This document shows positions 56,795 to 64,000 of a stretch of DNA of 64,000 nt, piece after piece. Every line of letters starts with the position of its first letter. Within the stretch, counting starts at the first letter, position 1. The notes below the pieces were generated by a model. It was not told the origin of the DNA. It did no database searches and saw only the letters and a list, made by a program, of their open reading frames with translations. This DNA comes from Bacillota bacterium (GTDB lineage Bacteria; Bacillota; Clostridia; TANB77; CAG-465). A program made the translations under genes and the position numbers. The stretch covers positions 1 to 64,000 of the forward strand of contig JAEWRE010000066.1 of NCBI GenBank assembly GCA_023460235.1. Reading direction: 5' to 3'.

Positions 56795-57451
56795 ATGGAA
56801 AAAATAAAATATAATAGAATTCCTAAACATGTTGCAATAATACCTGATGGGAATAGAAGATGGGCAGAAAAAAATAATATGGGTAAACATGAAGGTTATG
56901 ATTATGGAGTTATAGTTGGTTTAAAGGCTTTTGATATATTAAAAGAATTGGGGGTTGAAGAAATTACTTTCTTTGGTTTTACTCAAGATAATACAAAAAG
57001 ACCTAAAGTACAATATGATGCTTTTTCAAAAGCTTGTGTAAATGCTGTGGAATCGTTAAAAGATAGAGATGCTGAAATACTTGTTGTGGGTAACACTGAT
57101 TCAAATATGTTCCCAAGCGAATTATTACCATACACAAAAAGAACAACTTTTGGTAAAGGTGGAATTAAAGTAAATCATCTTGTGAATTATGGTTGGTACT
57201 GGGATATTAACCAGGCATTTAATAATCCATCAGAAAATAATGTATTAGAAAATATAGGATCATCTGAAATCTCAAAGATTGATGCAGTAATACGTTGGGG
57301 AGGAAGATTTAGACTCAGTGGTATGCTTCCGATACAAACTGTTTATGCTGATACATACATAATAGATGATATGTGGCCAGATTTTAGTGAACAACATATA
57401 TATGACTTTATGAATTGGTATCAAAATCAGGATGTTACTCTTGGAGGATAA
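56795..57451 (+). CDS. uppS: Cis-prenyltransferase (undecaprenyl diphosphate synthase family), divergent
   Basis: 218 residues, shorter than the usual ~245-255. The catalytic Asp18 is in IIPDGNRRWAE (bacterial consensus is DGNGRWA; DGNRR is more typical of eukaryotic/archaeal enzymes). The C-terminal signature is RWGGRFRLSGMLPIQ then YADTYIIDDMWPDF. The metal-binding Glu of YAE is Asp here and the W of the WQ pair is replaced. The fold is recognisable, but product length (C55 or a shorter cis-prenyl chain) is uncertain; a second, canonical uppS may exist elsewhere. The ribosome site is in a hairpin. Confidence 0.85.
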   Translation: MEKIKYNRIPKHVAIIPDGNRRWAEKNNMGKHEGYDYGVIVGLKAFDILKELGVEEITFFGFTQDNTKRPKVQYDAFSKACVNAVESLKDRDAEILVVGNTDSNMFPSELLPYTKRTTFGKGGIKVNHLVNYGWYWDINQAFNNPSENNVLENIGSSEISKIDAVIRWGGRFRLSGMLPIQTVYADTYIIDDMWPDFSEQHIYDFMNWYQNQDVTLGG

Positions 57452-57513
57452 ATTATAAAAATATAATTCTTTAAATATAAACATACTTGAGTTATAGGAA
57501 ATCATATTTTTCA

Positions 57514-57542
57514 TTGACATTTTTTTTAATATAGTATAAGAT
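57514..57542 (+). promoter_or_regulatory. Promoter of the third pilin-like giant gene
   Basis: TTGACA (57514-57519), 17-bp spacer, TAAGAT (57537-57542); TATAAG at 57535 is an alternative with a 15-bp spacer. The ~113-nt leader contains a GATTGTG/CACAAT pair that could close a hairpin just before the AGGGGG ribosome site. Confidence 0.55.
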
Positions 57543-57655
57543 TTTAATATAAGAAATGAAAAGGCGATTGTGTAATTAACTAAATATTAGTTTATTTATT
57601 AATATTACATTAAATATTTTTTCATTATCTAAGACATCACAATTAGGGGGAATAT

Positions 57656-58984
57656 ATGGAAGGAAAAAAAGGTATATCATTAATCGTATTAATAATAACG
57701 ATAATAGTTATAATAATACTTGCTGGAGCAGTTATACTTAATTTAAGTAATAATAATCCAATGGATTCGGCAAGAAAGGCAAAATTTTTAAATGATATAG
57801 ATACTTTTAAAAGTGAATTATCACTGTATGAGTTATCACAAATGTCAAATACATCAGGAAGTTATGACCCTAAATTATTAAATGCAGATAAAGCTGGTTC
57901 ATATGAAAATGGTGAAAAAGATAAAAATTTAAATAAGAAAATTGAAGATATTATATCCTCAATGAAAAATACAAACTATTCAGATAAACTTGAGATTATA
58001 TCTGGTGAACTGGTATATGTAGGAGATAGTCAAAAAGAATCATCATGGTGTGGCACAGTAATAGAATCAAAAGATTTTAAAATAGATGTTTCGGTAGTCC
58101 CAGATACATCAAGTATAAGTGGAACTATAAATTTATCAGGAGCATTTGTAGATGTAAATAATATATCCTATTATAGGATATATATATCAGAAACAAGTGG
58201 AAGCTATCCGGATACATACAAAGAAATAACAGATAAAAGTGCAACAATTAATTTTAATATTACAGAAGGTATAGAAGCAAATAAGAAATATTATATAAAA
58301 GTAATAGTAAAAATGAGTAATTTATCTGATACAAGAGAAAAAGAAATAAGTGTAGTATCAACAGTAGATACAGTTGCTCCAAATTCATCACAAATAGCAG
58401 TACCGAGTTATTCAAATAAATTAATAATAACACCAGTAGCAATAACTCTGACAGATAATGATGGTGGAAGTGGAATAAACAAAGCAGAAAGTAAATATAT
58501 AATAGATCAAACAGCTATAAATTATGAAAAAACAGATACAGTGTGGAATACAGCTACAAATTTTAAGACTACAGATTTTATTGGTAGCGTAGCAACCATA
58601 TCATTAGAAGTACCAGCAGATGGAGAATACTATGTACATGTATTGGCAGTTGATAATACATTAAATAAAATAACAACTACTTCAAACAAAATATTAGTAG
58701 ATACAACAATACCAAATGAAGCTATAATAACAATACCAAGTAGTTCAACGACAAATACTGTACAAGCAACGGTATCTATGCATGATAATTTAAATGGAAG
58801 TGGACTAGATTTAAATAATTGTAAATATATATATTCAACAGTATCAACACCATATGGAGACACTGAAGAAATATGGAATACAGCTACAGTATTTACAAGT
58901 TCAACAGAGACAATAACAGTAACATCAAATACAAATGATGTATATTATTTACATGTATTGTTAGTAGATAAGAGCCGGAAATAG
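57656..58984 (+). CDS. Third pilin-like giant protein, N-terminal part (ends at frameshift)
   Basis: 442 residues to a premature TAG at 58982-58984. The pilin-like N-terminus MEGKKGISLIVLIITIIV then IIILAGAVILNLS lacks the canonical Glu5. It is followed by the conserved domain shared with 36595-39823 (ALL: AKFLND, SELSLYEL, MKNTNYSDKLEIISGELVYVGDS, SGTINLSGAFVD), an FN3-like domain and two Ig-like modules. The true gene almost certainly continues in the next frame to 60668: the paralogue reads LDNAGNRREVLSSG where this frame ends DKSRK. The ribosome site AGGGGG precedes the ATG. Surface or fibre role inferred. Confidence 0.85.
   Translation: MEGKKGISLIVLIITIIVIIILAGAVILNLSNNNPMDSARKAKFLNDIDTFKSELSLYELSQMSNTSGSYDPKLLNADKAGSYENGEKDKNLNKKIEDIISSMKNTNYSDKLEIISGELVYVGDSQKESSWCGTVIESKDFKIDVSVVPDTSSISGTINLSGAFVDVNNISYYRIYISETSGSYPDTYKEITDKSATINFNITEGIEANKKYYIKVIVKMSNLSDTREKEISVVSTVDTVAPNSSQIAVPSYSNKLIITPVAITLTDNDGGSGINKAESKYIIDQTAINYEKTDTVWNTATNFKTTDFIGSVATISLEVPADGEYYVHVLAVDNTLNKITTTSNKILVDTTIPNEAIITIPSSSTTNTVQATVSMHDNLNGSGLDLNNCKYIYSTVSTPYGDTEEIWNTATVFTSSTETITVTSNTNDVYYLHVLLVDKSRK
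58967..58984 (+). other. Frameshift site at GAGCCGG in the third pilin-like gene
   Basis: GATAAGAGCCGGAAAT where the conserved reading needs GATAAAGCCGGAAAT or GATAATGCCGGAAAT. One extra base shifts translation into a TAG at 58982-58984. The heptamer GAGCCGG is the same as at 36660-36666. Confidence 0.9.
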
Positions 58985-60668
58985 AAGAGAGGTATTATCA
59001 AGTGGAGTAACTACAAATACAGATATACCAGTAGCACCAACAATAACAGGGACAATATTAAGTAATACATGGACAAATCAAAATGTAACATTGACAGTAA
59101 ACGAAGTAGCGTCAAATGGAATAGCAAAATATGAATATAATATAAATAATGGAGCTTGGCAAACATATAATAGCACAAATAAAATAATAGTATCAACTGA
59201 AGGAACAATATATGTAAAGGCTAGAGCTGTAAATAACGTAGGAGTGAATGGAGCAGAAAGTATAGGATATGTTGTAAATATAGATAAGACAAATCCAATT
59301 GTTTCATTTGCAACAAATGGTGGAAATAGTTCTTCAAATGCTAGTACTGTTGTTACAATAAGTGATGCATTTAGTGGAATAAATTCTGGCACTTTACAAT
59401 ATGTGTGGGATACACAATATAGTACAGCTCCTTCAAGTGGTTGGGTAACATTTTCAAATGGTGATACTCTAACGAAATCGGGAATAGGAAGTTATTATTT
59501 ATGGATAAAAGCAAATGATAATGCAGGAAATGTATTAACAACAAAATCCAATGAATTTTTAATAAATCAAGCAGATACATCAAATGCAAATGCACCAGTT
59601 TTATCTAATGGTATGACTGCTAAAAAGTGGAATGGTAGTAGTTGGGAAACAGTAACAGATCCAACAAATGATACATCATGGTATAATTATTCATTAAAAA
59701 AATGGGCTAATGCTCAAACAGCTGACGGAAGTATGTGGGTATGGATTCCTAGATATGAGTACAAAATACCTACACCACACTCATCAACAGCTCAAACTAT
59801 ACAAGTTAACTTTTTAACTGGAACAAGTACCACAATAACTAGTGGGTATACATTACAACCAGCATTTACTTTTGGAAGTACTGAGCTTACAGGAATATGG
59901 GTAGCAAAATTTGAAGCTAGTGGAACTGCAAGTTCGATAAACATAAAACCTGGAATAGCTTCAATAAATAATATATCAATAAATTCAGCATTTATAGCAT
60001 GTAGAAGTATGGAAACGAATGATAGATATGGATGGGGGACAAGTGGAAGTGAAATAGATACACATTTAATGAAAAATATTGAATGGGGTGCAGTAGCATA
60101 TTTAACAAGTAGCAACTACGGAAAAACAGGTGAAGTATGGATAAACCCCAATAGTTATTATATAACAGGTCAAGCAGGCTCATCTGCAAGTAGTAGTAGT
60201 AAAACAACTACATATCCATATGATAATGAGACATATGGAGTGAATGCAAGTACAACAGGAAATATATATGGTGTATACGATATGAGTGGTGGAGTAAGTG
60301 AATTTGTCGCTGCTTACGTAAATAATGGAAATAGTAGTTTAACTTCATATGGTGGGAGTGTTGTAAGTGCAGAAGAAAAATATAAAGATATATATATATC
60401 AAGCGGAGATACACAGTCAGACAATTATTCAGCAATTTCAAATAAAATAGGCAATGCTATATATGAAACATCAATATCATATAGTGGAAACTACTCTTGG
60501 TATGGTGATAATTCAAGAATGGCATATTCTAGTAATCCTTTCTTCGTATATGGAGGTAGTAACTATTCTGCGAGTAGCGCAGGATTATTTAGCTTTTTAT
60601 ATGCTTCAGGAAGCCCCGTAGGAGATTTTGGCTTTAGACCAGTAATAGCAGTATCAGGAACACTTTAA
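58974..60668 (+). CDS. Third pilin-like giant protein, C-terminal part with FGE/C-type-lectin-like domain
   Basis: Continuation of 57656-58984 after the one-base frameshift (about 564 residues, frame open through the site; no ribosome site of its own). It begins with AGNRREVLSSG as in the paralogue, then a chitobiase-C-like Ig module (VTLTVNEVASNGI, WQTYNSTNK) and an FGTNG-type module (LQYVWDTQYS, KANDNAGN). A ~300-residue terminal domain carries MWVWIPRYEYKIP, GIWVAKFEA, IEWGAVAYL, GVYDMSGGVSEFVAAY, FFVYGGSNY and FGFRPVI. These spaced motifs resemble FGE-sulfatase/C-type-lectin folds used as ligand-binding tips. Likely the exposed tip of a pilin-anchored adhesin (inference). Confidence 0.85.
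   Translation, partial: AGNRREVLSSGVTTNTDIPVAPTITGTILSNTWTNQNVTLTVNEVASNGIAKYEYNINNGAWQTYNSTNKIIVSTEGTIYVKARAVNNVGVNGAESIGYVVNIDKTNPIVSFATNGGNSSSNASTVVTISDAFSGINSGTLQYVWDTQYSTAPSSGWVTFSNGDTLTKSGIGSYYLWIKANDNAGNVLTTKSNEFLINQADTSNANAPVLSNGMTAKKWNGSSWETVTDPTNDTSWYNYSLKKWANAQTADGSMWVWIPRYEYKIPTPHSSTAQTIQVNFLTGTSTTITSGYTLQPAFTFGSTELTGIWVAKFEASGTASSINIKPGIASINNISINSAFIACRSMETNDRYGWGTSGSEIDTHLMKNIEWGAVAYLTSSNYGKTGEVWINPNSYYITGQAGSSASSSSKTTTYPYDNETYGVNASTTGNIYGVYDMSGGVSEFVAAYVNNGNSSLTSYGGSVVSAEEKYKDIYISSGDTQSDNYSAISNKIGNAIYETSISYSGNYSWYGDNSRMAYSSNPFFVYGGSNYSASSAGLFSFLYASGSPVGDFGFRPVIAVSGTL
60552..60645 (+). other. Candidate DGR-type variable region, third pilin-like protein
   Basis: Encodes GGSNYSASSAGLFSF then SGSPVGDFGFRPVI, the spacing of a DGR variable region (GG...AGLF.F...GFRPV). 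Variable-looking codons (AGC, GCG, AGC, CCC, GAT, TTT) are richer in G/C than surrounding codons, as expected if adenines of AAC/AAT template codons were mutated. Template and reverse transcriptase not in the window. Confidence 0.5.
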
Positions 60669-60708
60669 CTAAATCTATTAAATTAGCTAGTTATAATATA
60701 AATATAAT

Positions 60709-60750
60709 CCTAAAATCATTTTAAATAATGATTTTAGGGTTTAATTTATT
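60709..60750 (+). terminator. Terminator after the third pilin-like gene
   Basis: Perfect 12-bp stem CCTAAAATCATT (60709-60720) / AATGATTTTAGG (60727-60738) followed by GTTTAATTTATT. Confidence 0.8.
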
Positions 60751-60757
60751 ATAAATG

Positions 60758-60786
60758 TTTACAAATTATATAATAAATGATAATAT
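60758..60786 (+). promoter_or_regulatory. Promoter of the HD-GYP gene
   Basis: TTTACA (60758-60763), 17-bp spacer, TAATAT (60781-60786). Confidence 0.5.
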
Positions 60787-60840
60787 GTATATATACATTT
60801 TTACTTATGCTAAGTTGGTATTATAACGGAGGATGAATAT

Positions 60841-62106
60841 ATGGAGTATAAATTAAATATAAAAACTTCAGAATTACTTAGAATATTTTCTAGTGCCCTT
60901 GATTTAGTTAGTCCACTAATATCAGGTCATCAGGTTAGAGTTGCATATATTGCATTTAGACTTGCAAAAGAGCATGGAGTATCGAAAGAGAGATTAGATA
61001 AAATAGTAAAAGCTGGAATGATTCACGATATTGGTGCTACTAAAGTAAGTGAAATAGACGAGATAATAAGACCTGATTTTGAGGGTGACGCAAAACATGA
61101 AATAGTCGGAGCAAAATATTTGGAAAATAGTATTTTTAAAGATTCAGCTATATTTGTTAGACATCATCACAGAGCTTGGAATTATGGAGAAGGAAAAACA
61201 TTTAATGGATATGAGGTTCCAATTGAATGTCAAATATTACATCTTGCTGATAGAATTGATACCTATATAAACAAGTCTGAGTATATACTTAACCAAGTTC
61301 CTGATATTAAAGTAAAGGTAGAAGGAAATATTGGACTTTTATTTGTTCCTGAACTTGTAGAAACATTTCTAAAACTTTCAGAAAATGAATCGTTTTGGCT
61401 ATATACAGTTTCAAAAAATGTCTCAGATGTGTTATTTAAAGAAGCAGAACTTGATGAAATGGATTTAAATGTTGATGAACTATATCAAGTAACAAAGTGG
61501 TTTGCAAATATAATTGATTTTAGAAGTAGATTTACGGCAGTACATTCAAGAGGTGTATCAACAAGTGCTGGTGCTATTGCAACAGCGATGAATTGTGATG
61601 CTGAATTTGTAAAAATACTTGAAATATCTGGTTTCCTGCATGATTTAGGTAAACTTGCAGTTCCCAATACTATACTTGAAAAAAATGGAAAACTTGATGT
61701 AAATGAATATGCAATAATCAGGTCACATACATTTCATACATACAATGTGCTTTCAGTAATAAAAGATCCTAACTTTCAACTTATAAATGAATATGCATCT
61801 TATCATCATGAAAAACTAGATGGCAGTGGATACCCATTTCATATAAAAGGTGAGGATATGAAACTAGGCTCTAAAATCATGTGTGTAGCAGATATTTTTA
61901 CCGCAATTGCAGAAGATAGGCCATATAGAGATGCTATGAAAAAAGAAATGGTTATTAGAGTTATACAAGATGAAGAAAATAGAGGACATCTTGATACTGC
62001 TATTGTAAAAGCATTAATAGACAATTATGATGAAATAGTTGAGAAAATGAAAAACTCTCAAAAATTCGCTAGAGAAGAATATGAGAATTTTTGGTCAAAC
62101 ATATAA
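60841..62106 (+). CDS. HD-GYP domain phosphohydrolase with duplicated HD domain
   Basis: 421 residues, soluble. The first HD domain (about 27-150) has MIHDIGA and HHHRAWNYGEGK. The second (about 235-400) has FLHDLGKLAVPN, THTFHTYN-type spacing (HTFHTYN) and the HD-GYP signature HHEKLDGSGYP at about 322-332, followed by ADIFTAIAEDRPYR. HD-GYP enzymes linearise c-di-GMP or related cyclic dinucleotides to GMP using two or three metals. It stands directly downstream of a pilin-like gene, and a GGDEF-like protein lies at 49818, so it may take part in dinucleotide signalling controlling the surface proteins; that link is inference. Confidence 0.94.
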   Translation: MEYKLNIKTSELLRIFSSALDLVSPLISGHQVRVAYIAFRLAKEHGVSKERLDKIVKAGMIHDIGATKVSEIDEIIRPDFEGDAKHEIVGAKYLENSIFKDSAIFVRHHHRAWNYGEGKTFNGYEVPIECQILHLADRIDTYINKSEYILNQVPDIKVKVEGNIGLLFVPELVETFLKLSENESFWLYTVSKNVSDVLFKEAELDEMDLNVDELYQVTKWFANIIDFRSRFTAVHSRGVSTSAGAIATAMNCDAEFVKILEISGFLHDLGKLAVPNTILEKNGKLDVNEYAIIRSHTFHTYNVLSVIKDPNFQLINEYASYHHEKLDGSGYPFHIKGEDMKLGSKIMCVADIFTAIAEDRPYRDAMKKEMVIRVIQDEENRGHLDTAIVKALIDNYDEIVEKMKNSQKFAREEYENFWSNI

Positions 62107-62113
62107 CAAAATT

Positions 62114-62162
62114 ATGCTAAAAACATATTATATTATATAATAATATGCTTTTAGCATTTTTT
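62114..62162 (+). terminator. Rho-independent terminator after the HD-GYP gene
   Basis: ATGCTAAAA (62114-62122) / TTTTAGCAT (62149-62157) with an inner CATATTAT/ATAATATG stem, followed by TTTTTT running up to the next ribosome site. Confidence 0.85.
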
Positions 62163-62175
62163 GGGGGTAATCGAA

Positions 62176-63321
62176 ATGGATAAAATTATATATGCGGATC
62201 ATAGTGCCACAACACCAGTAAGAAATGAAGTTTTAGATGAGATGTTACCATACTTTAGTGTAAATTTTGGTAATGCTTCATCTGTTTATAGTATTGCAAA
62301 AAAATCAAGAAGTGCTATTGATAATGCAAGAAAACAAGTTGCTCAAGCTATAAATAGTGATGAAAATGAAATATATTTTACTGCAGGTGGTAGTGAATCT
62401 GACAATATGATAATTTCAGGTATAGCAAGGGCAAATAAATCTAAAGGAAATCATATAATTACAAGTAAAATTGAACACTTAGCAGTAATTAATACGTGTA
62501 AGAGGCTTGAAGAAGAAGGATTTGAAGTTACATATTTAAATGTTGATATGTATGGAATGATTGATTTAGGTGAATTAGAAAGTTCAATAAAATCTAGTAC
62601 TGTTTTGATTACAATAATGACTGCAAATAATGAAATTGGCACTATACAACCAATAAGCGAAATAGGAGAGATAGCAAGAAACCATGGAGTATATTTTCAT
62701 ACAGATGCTGTTCAAGCTATAGGTAATGTTGCAATAGATGTGAAATCTATGAATATAGATGCACTATCATTGTCAGCACATAAATTCTATGGACCAAAGG
62801 GAGTAGGAGCTGCATATATAAAAGAGGGAATAAAATTTGAACCTCTTGTTTATGGTGGACATCAAGAAGGTTGCAAAAGAGCAGGAACTGAAAATGTACC
62901 CGGAATTGTTGGACTTGGAAAAGCAATAGAAATTGCAGCAATAAATCTTGAAGAATATAACCAAAGATTAATAACATTAAGAGAAAATTTAATTATGAAA
63001 TTAGAACAAAACATACCATATATAAGATTAAATGGACACAGAACTAGCAGATTGCCTGGAAATGTTAATATATCAATTAAAGGCGTTGAGGGAGAAACAT
63101 TGCTTTTAATGCTTGATATGAATGGAATCTGTGCTTCTAATGGAAGTGCATGCAACTCAGGCAGTGTTGAGCCATCACATGTATTAACAGCAATAGGAGT
63201 TAATAAAGTTTTAGCTCAAGGCTCTGTTAGATTTTCTCTTGGTGAAGAAAATACAATGATTGATATAGAGTATATAACAAATACAATGATTAAAATAGTA
63301 AATAAATTAAGATTTGGCTAA
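62176..63321 (+). CDS. Cysteine desulfurase, NifS/IscS family
   Basis: 381 residues from the ATG at 62176, preceded by GGGGGT; an in-frame TTG at 62161 lies in the terminator T-run and is rejected. It mobilises sulfur from cysteine as an enzyme-bound persulfide for Fe-S cluster, thionucleoside or other sulfur transfer. The PLP lysine is Lys203 in SAHKFYGPKG, the catalytic Cys326 in SACNSGS, and the substrate Arg region is at VRFSLGEEN. Length and motif fit the NifS-like group I class. No scaffold (iscU/nifU) or iscR gene is adjacent, so its partner is unknown; it could serve the hydrogenase clusters. Confidence 0.96.
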   Translation: MDKIIYADHSATTPVRNEVLDEMLPYFSVNFGNASSVYSIAKKSRSAIDNARKQVAQAINSDENEIYFTAGGSESDNMIISGIARANKSKGNHIITSKIEHLAVINTCKRLEEEGFEVTYLNVDMYGMIDLGELESSIKSSTVLITIMTANNEIGTIQPISEIGEIARNHGVYFHTDAVQAIGNVAIDVKSMNIDALSLSAHKFYGPKGVGAAYIKEGIKFEPLVYGGHQEGCKRAGTENVPGIVGLGKAIEIAAINLEEYNQRLITLRENLIMKLEQNIPYIRLNGHRTSRLPGNVNISIKGVEGETLLLMLDMNGICASNGSACNSGSVEPSHVLTAIGVNKVLAQGSVRFSLGEENTMIDIEYITNTMIKIVNKLRFG

Positions 63322-63332
63322 AATTCATATTC

Positions 63333-63372
63333 AAAATAACACTTACTTATTAAAAGTAGGTGTTATTTTAAT
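63333..63372 (+). terminator. Terminator after the cysteine desulfurase gene
   Basis: AAAATAACACTTACTT (63333-63348) pairs with AAGTAGGTGTTATTTT (63354-63369) with one or two imperfect pairs, followed by an A/T-rich tail. Confidence 0.75.
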
Positions 63373-63416
63373 ATTAACACATATTTTCACATAGTATAAT
63401 AGTAGTGGTGATAAAT

Positions 63417-64000
63417 TTGGAAAATATTATATTAAAGCTAGAGGGAATAATATGGAATTGGCCTCTTGTACTATTATTAATGCTTACTCACATATTTTTA
63501 ACTCTAAAACTTAAATTTCCACAGAAGTATACTATTAAAGGCTTAAAGCTAATATTAAAAAATGGAGAAAGTTCAGATAAAAAAGGAATTAATTCATTTA
63601 AATCTTTAATGACAATACTTGCAGCCACTCTTGGTACTGGTAATATAGTTGGGATTGCAACAGCAATAGCAATAGGTGGAATAGGTAGTATTTTTTGGAT
63701 TTTTATATCAGGAGTTTTTGCAATTGCAACTAAATATGCTGAAACCTATATTGTTCTAAAATATAGAAAAGAAAATAAATCAGGCTATTATGGTGGGACA
63801 ATGTATGTATTAGCAGATAAGTTAAAAAATAATTCACTTGCAATTATGTTTAGTATATTTACTATACTTGCATCATTTGGTATTGGATCTATGATACAAT
63901 CAAATGCTATGGCAAACTCCCTTATAGACACATTTAATTTAAATAGTCATTTGATAGCAATAATAGTAACATTACTATGTACATATGTTATTTTTGGAAA
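63417..64000 (+). CDS. Sodium:alanine (AGCS family) symporter, 3' truncated by window edge
   Basis: Open from a TTG at 63417 (GGTG ribosome site just upstream; GTG at 63408 is an alternative) to the window end, at least 194 residues with no stop. Recognisable AGCS landmarks: FKSLMTILAATLGTGNIVG with the Na+-binding core, AIAIGGIGSIFW, FAIATKYAETYIVLKYR and YYGGTMYVLADK, followed by further membrane helices. Integral membrane protein importing alanine or glycine with Na+. The first ~70 residues include one N-terminal helix, as usual for the family. Confidence 0.92.
   Translation, partial: MENIILKLEGIIWNWPLVLLLMLTHIFLTLKLKFPQKYTIKGLKLILKNGESSDKKGINSFKSLMTILAATLGTGNIVGIATAIAIGGIGSIFWIFISGVFAIATKYAETYIVLKYRKENKSGYYGGTMYVLADKLKNNSLAIMFSIFTILASFGIGSMIQSNAMANSLIDTFNLNSHLIAIIVTLLCTYVIFG

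Noticed and set aside
1..64000. DGR reverse transcriptase, template repeat or Avd gene within the window
   Set aside because: No ORF with reverse-transcriptase motifs and no near-copy of either tip region was found here; the DGR idea therefore depends on the rest of the genome.
1..64000. tRNA or rRNA genes in intergenic gaps
   Set aside because: All gaps are short and very AT-rich, without cloverleaf-like or GC-rich conserved segments; the larger ones are accounted for by promoters and terminators.

Overview
The window is AT-rich, gene-dense DNA read with the standard bacterial code (TGA is used as a stop and Trp is TGG). It has Firmicutes-type AGGAGG ribosome binding sites and TTGACA/TATAAT promoters. 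RNase J, an HydABC-type electron-bifurcating [FeFe] hydrogenase, a clustered glycolytic operon and clostridial membrane-protein families point to an anaerobic, fermentative member of the Clostridia, probably gut-associated. That assignment is inference. No rRNA, tRNA, CRISPR array, insertion sequence or prophage was found.

Layout. (1) 2-5875: the 3' part of a giant surface protein made of an exact 534-bp tandem repeat and an unusual Cys/His/Tyr-rich C-terminal region. (2) 6055-13485: lower-glycolysis cluster gap-pgk-[TM protein]-tpiA-gpmI-[zinc-ribbon protein]-eno, then tdk. (3) 14142-16070: three minus-strand genes, a phospholipase-C-like protein and two unknown HTH/coiled-coil proteins. (4) 16392-20044: RNase J and glutamyl-tRNA synthetase. 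(5) 20332-31260: a competition/stress block with a 2830-residue secreted RHS protein with a variable C-terminal tip, a DUF4085-like putative immunity protein, a Fic toxin with a 56-residue VbhA-like antitoxin, and a CPBP protease. (6) 31372-36372: EEP-family hydrolase, NUDIX, histidine phosphatase, IleRS. (7) 36595-46247: two giant proteins with type IV pilin-like N-terminal helices. (8) 46324-51756: cysK, a conserved clostridial membrane protein, a tandem degenerate GGDEF protein and small genes. (9) 51982-57451: hydrogenase operon (NuoE-like, NuoF-like, HydA), NUDIX, and a cis-prenyltransferase whose Shine-Dalgarno lies in a perfect 13-bp hairpin. (10) 57656-64000: a third pilin-like giant protein, an HD-GYP protein, cysteine desulfurase, and the start of an AGCS symporter.

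The most striking theme is a family of giant surface proteins. Three have a pilin-like N-terminal helix followed by Ig-like/chitobiase-C-like repeats. Two of these end in an FGE/C-type-lectin-like domain whose last ~35 residues resemble the variable region of diversity-generating retroelement (DGR) targets; the third ends in a discoidin domain. No reverse transcriptase or template repeat is in the window. Both lectin-type genes carry a one-base frameshift, each time at the same GAGCCGG heptamer, the only AGCCGG sites I could find. This is either a systematic sequence error (for example at a modified base) or a genuine shared frameshift or switch site, and it deserves direct checking.
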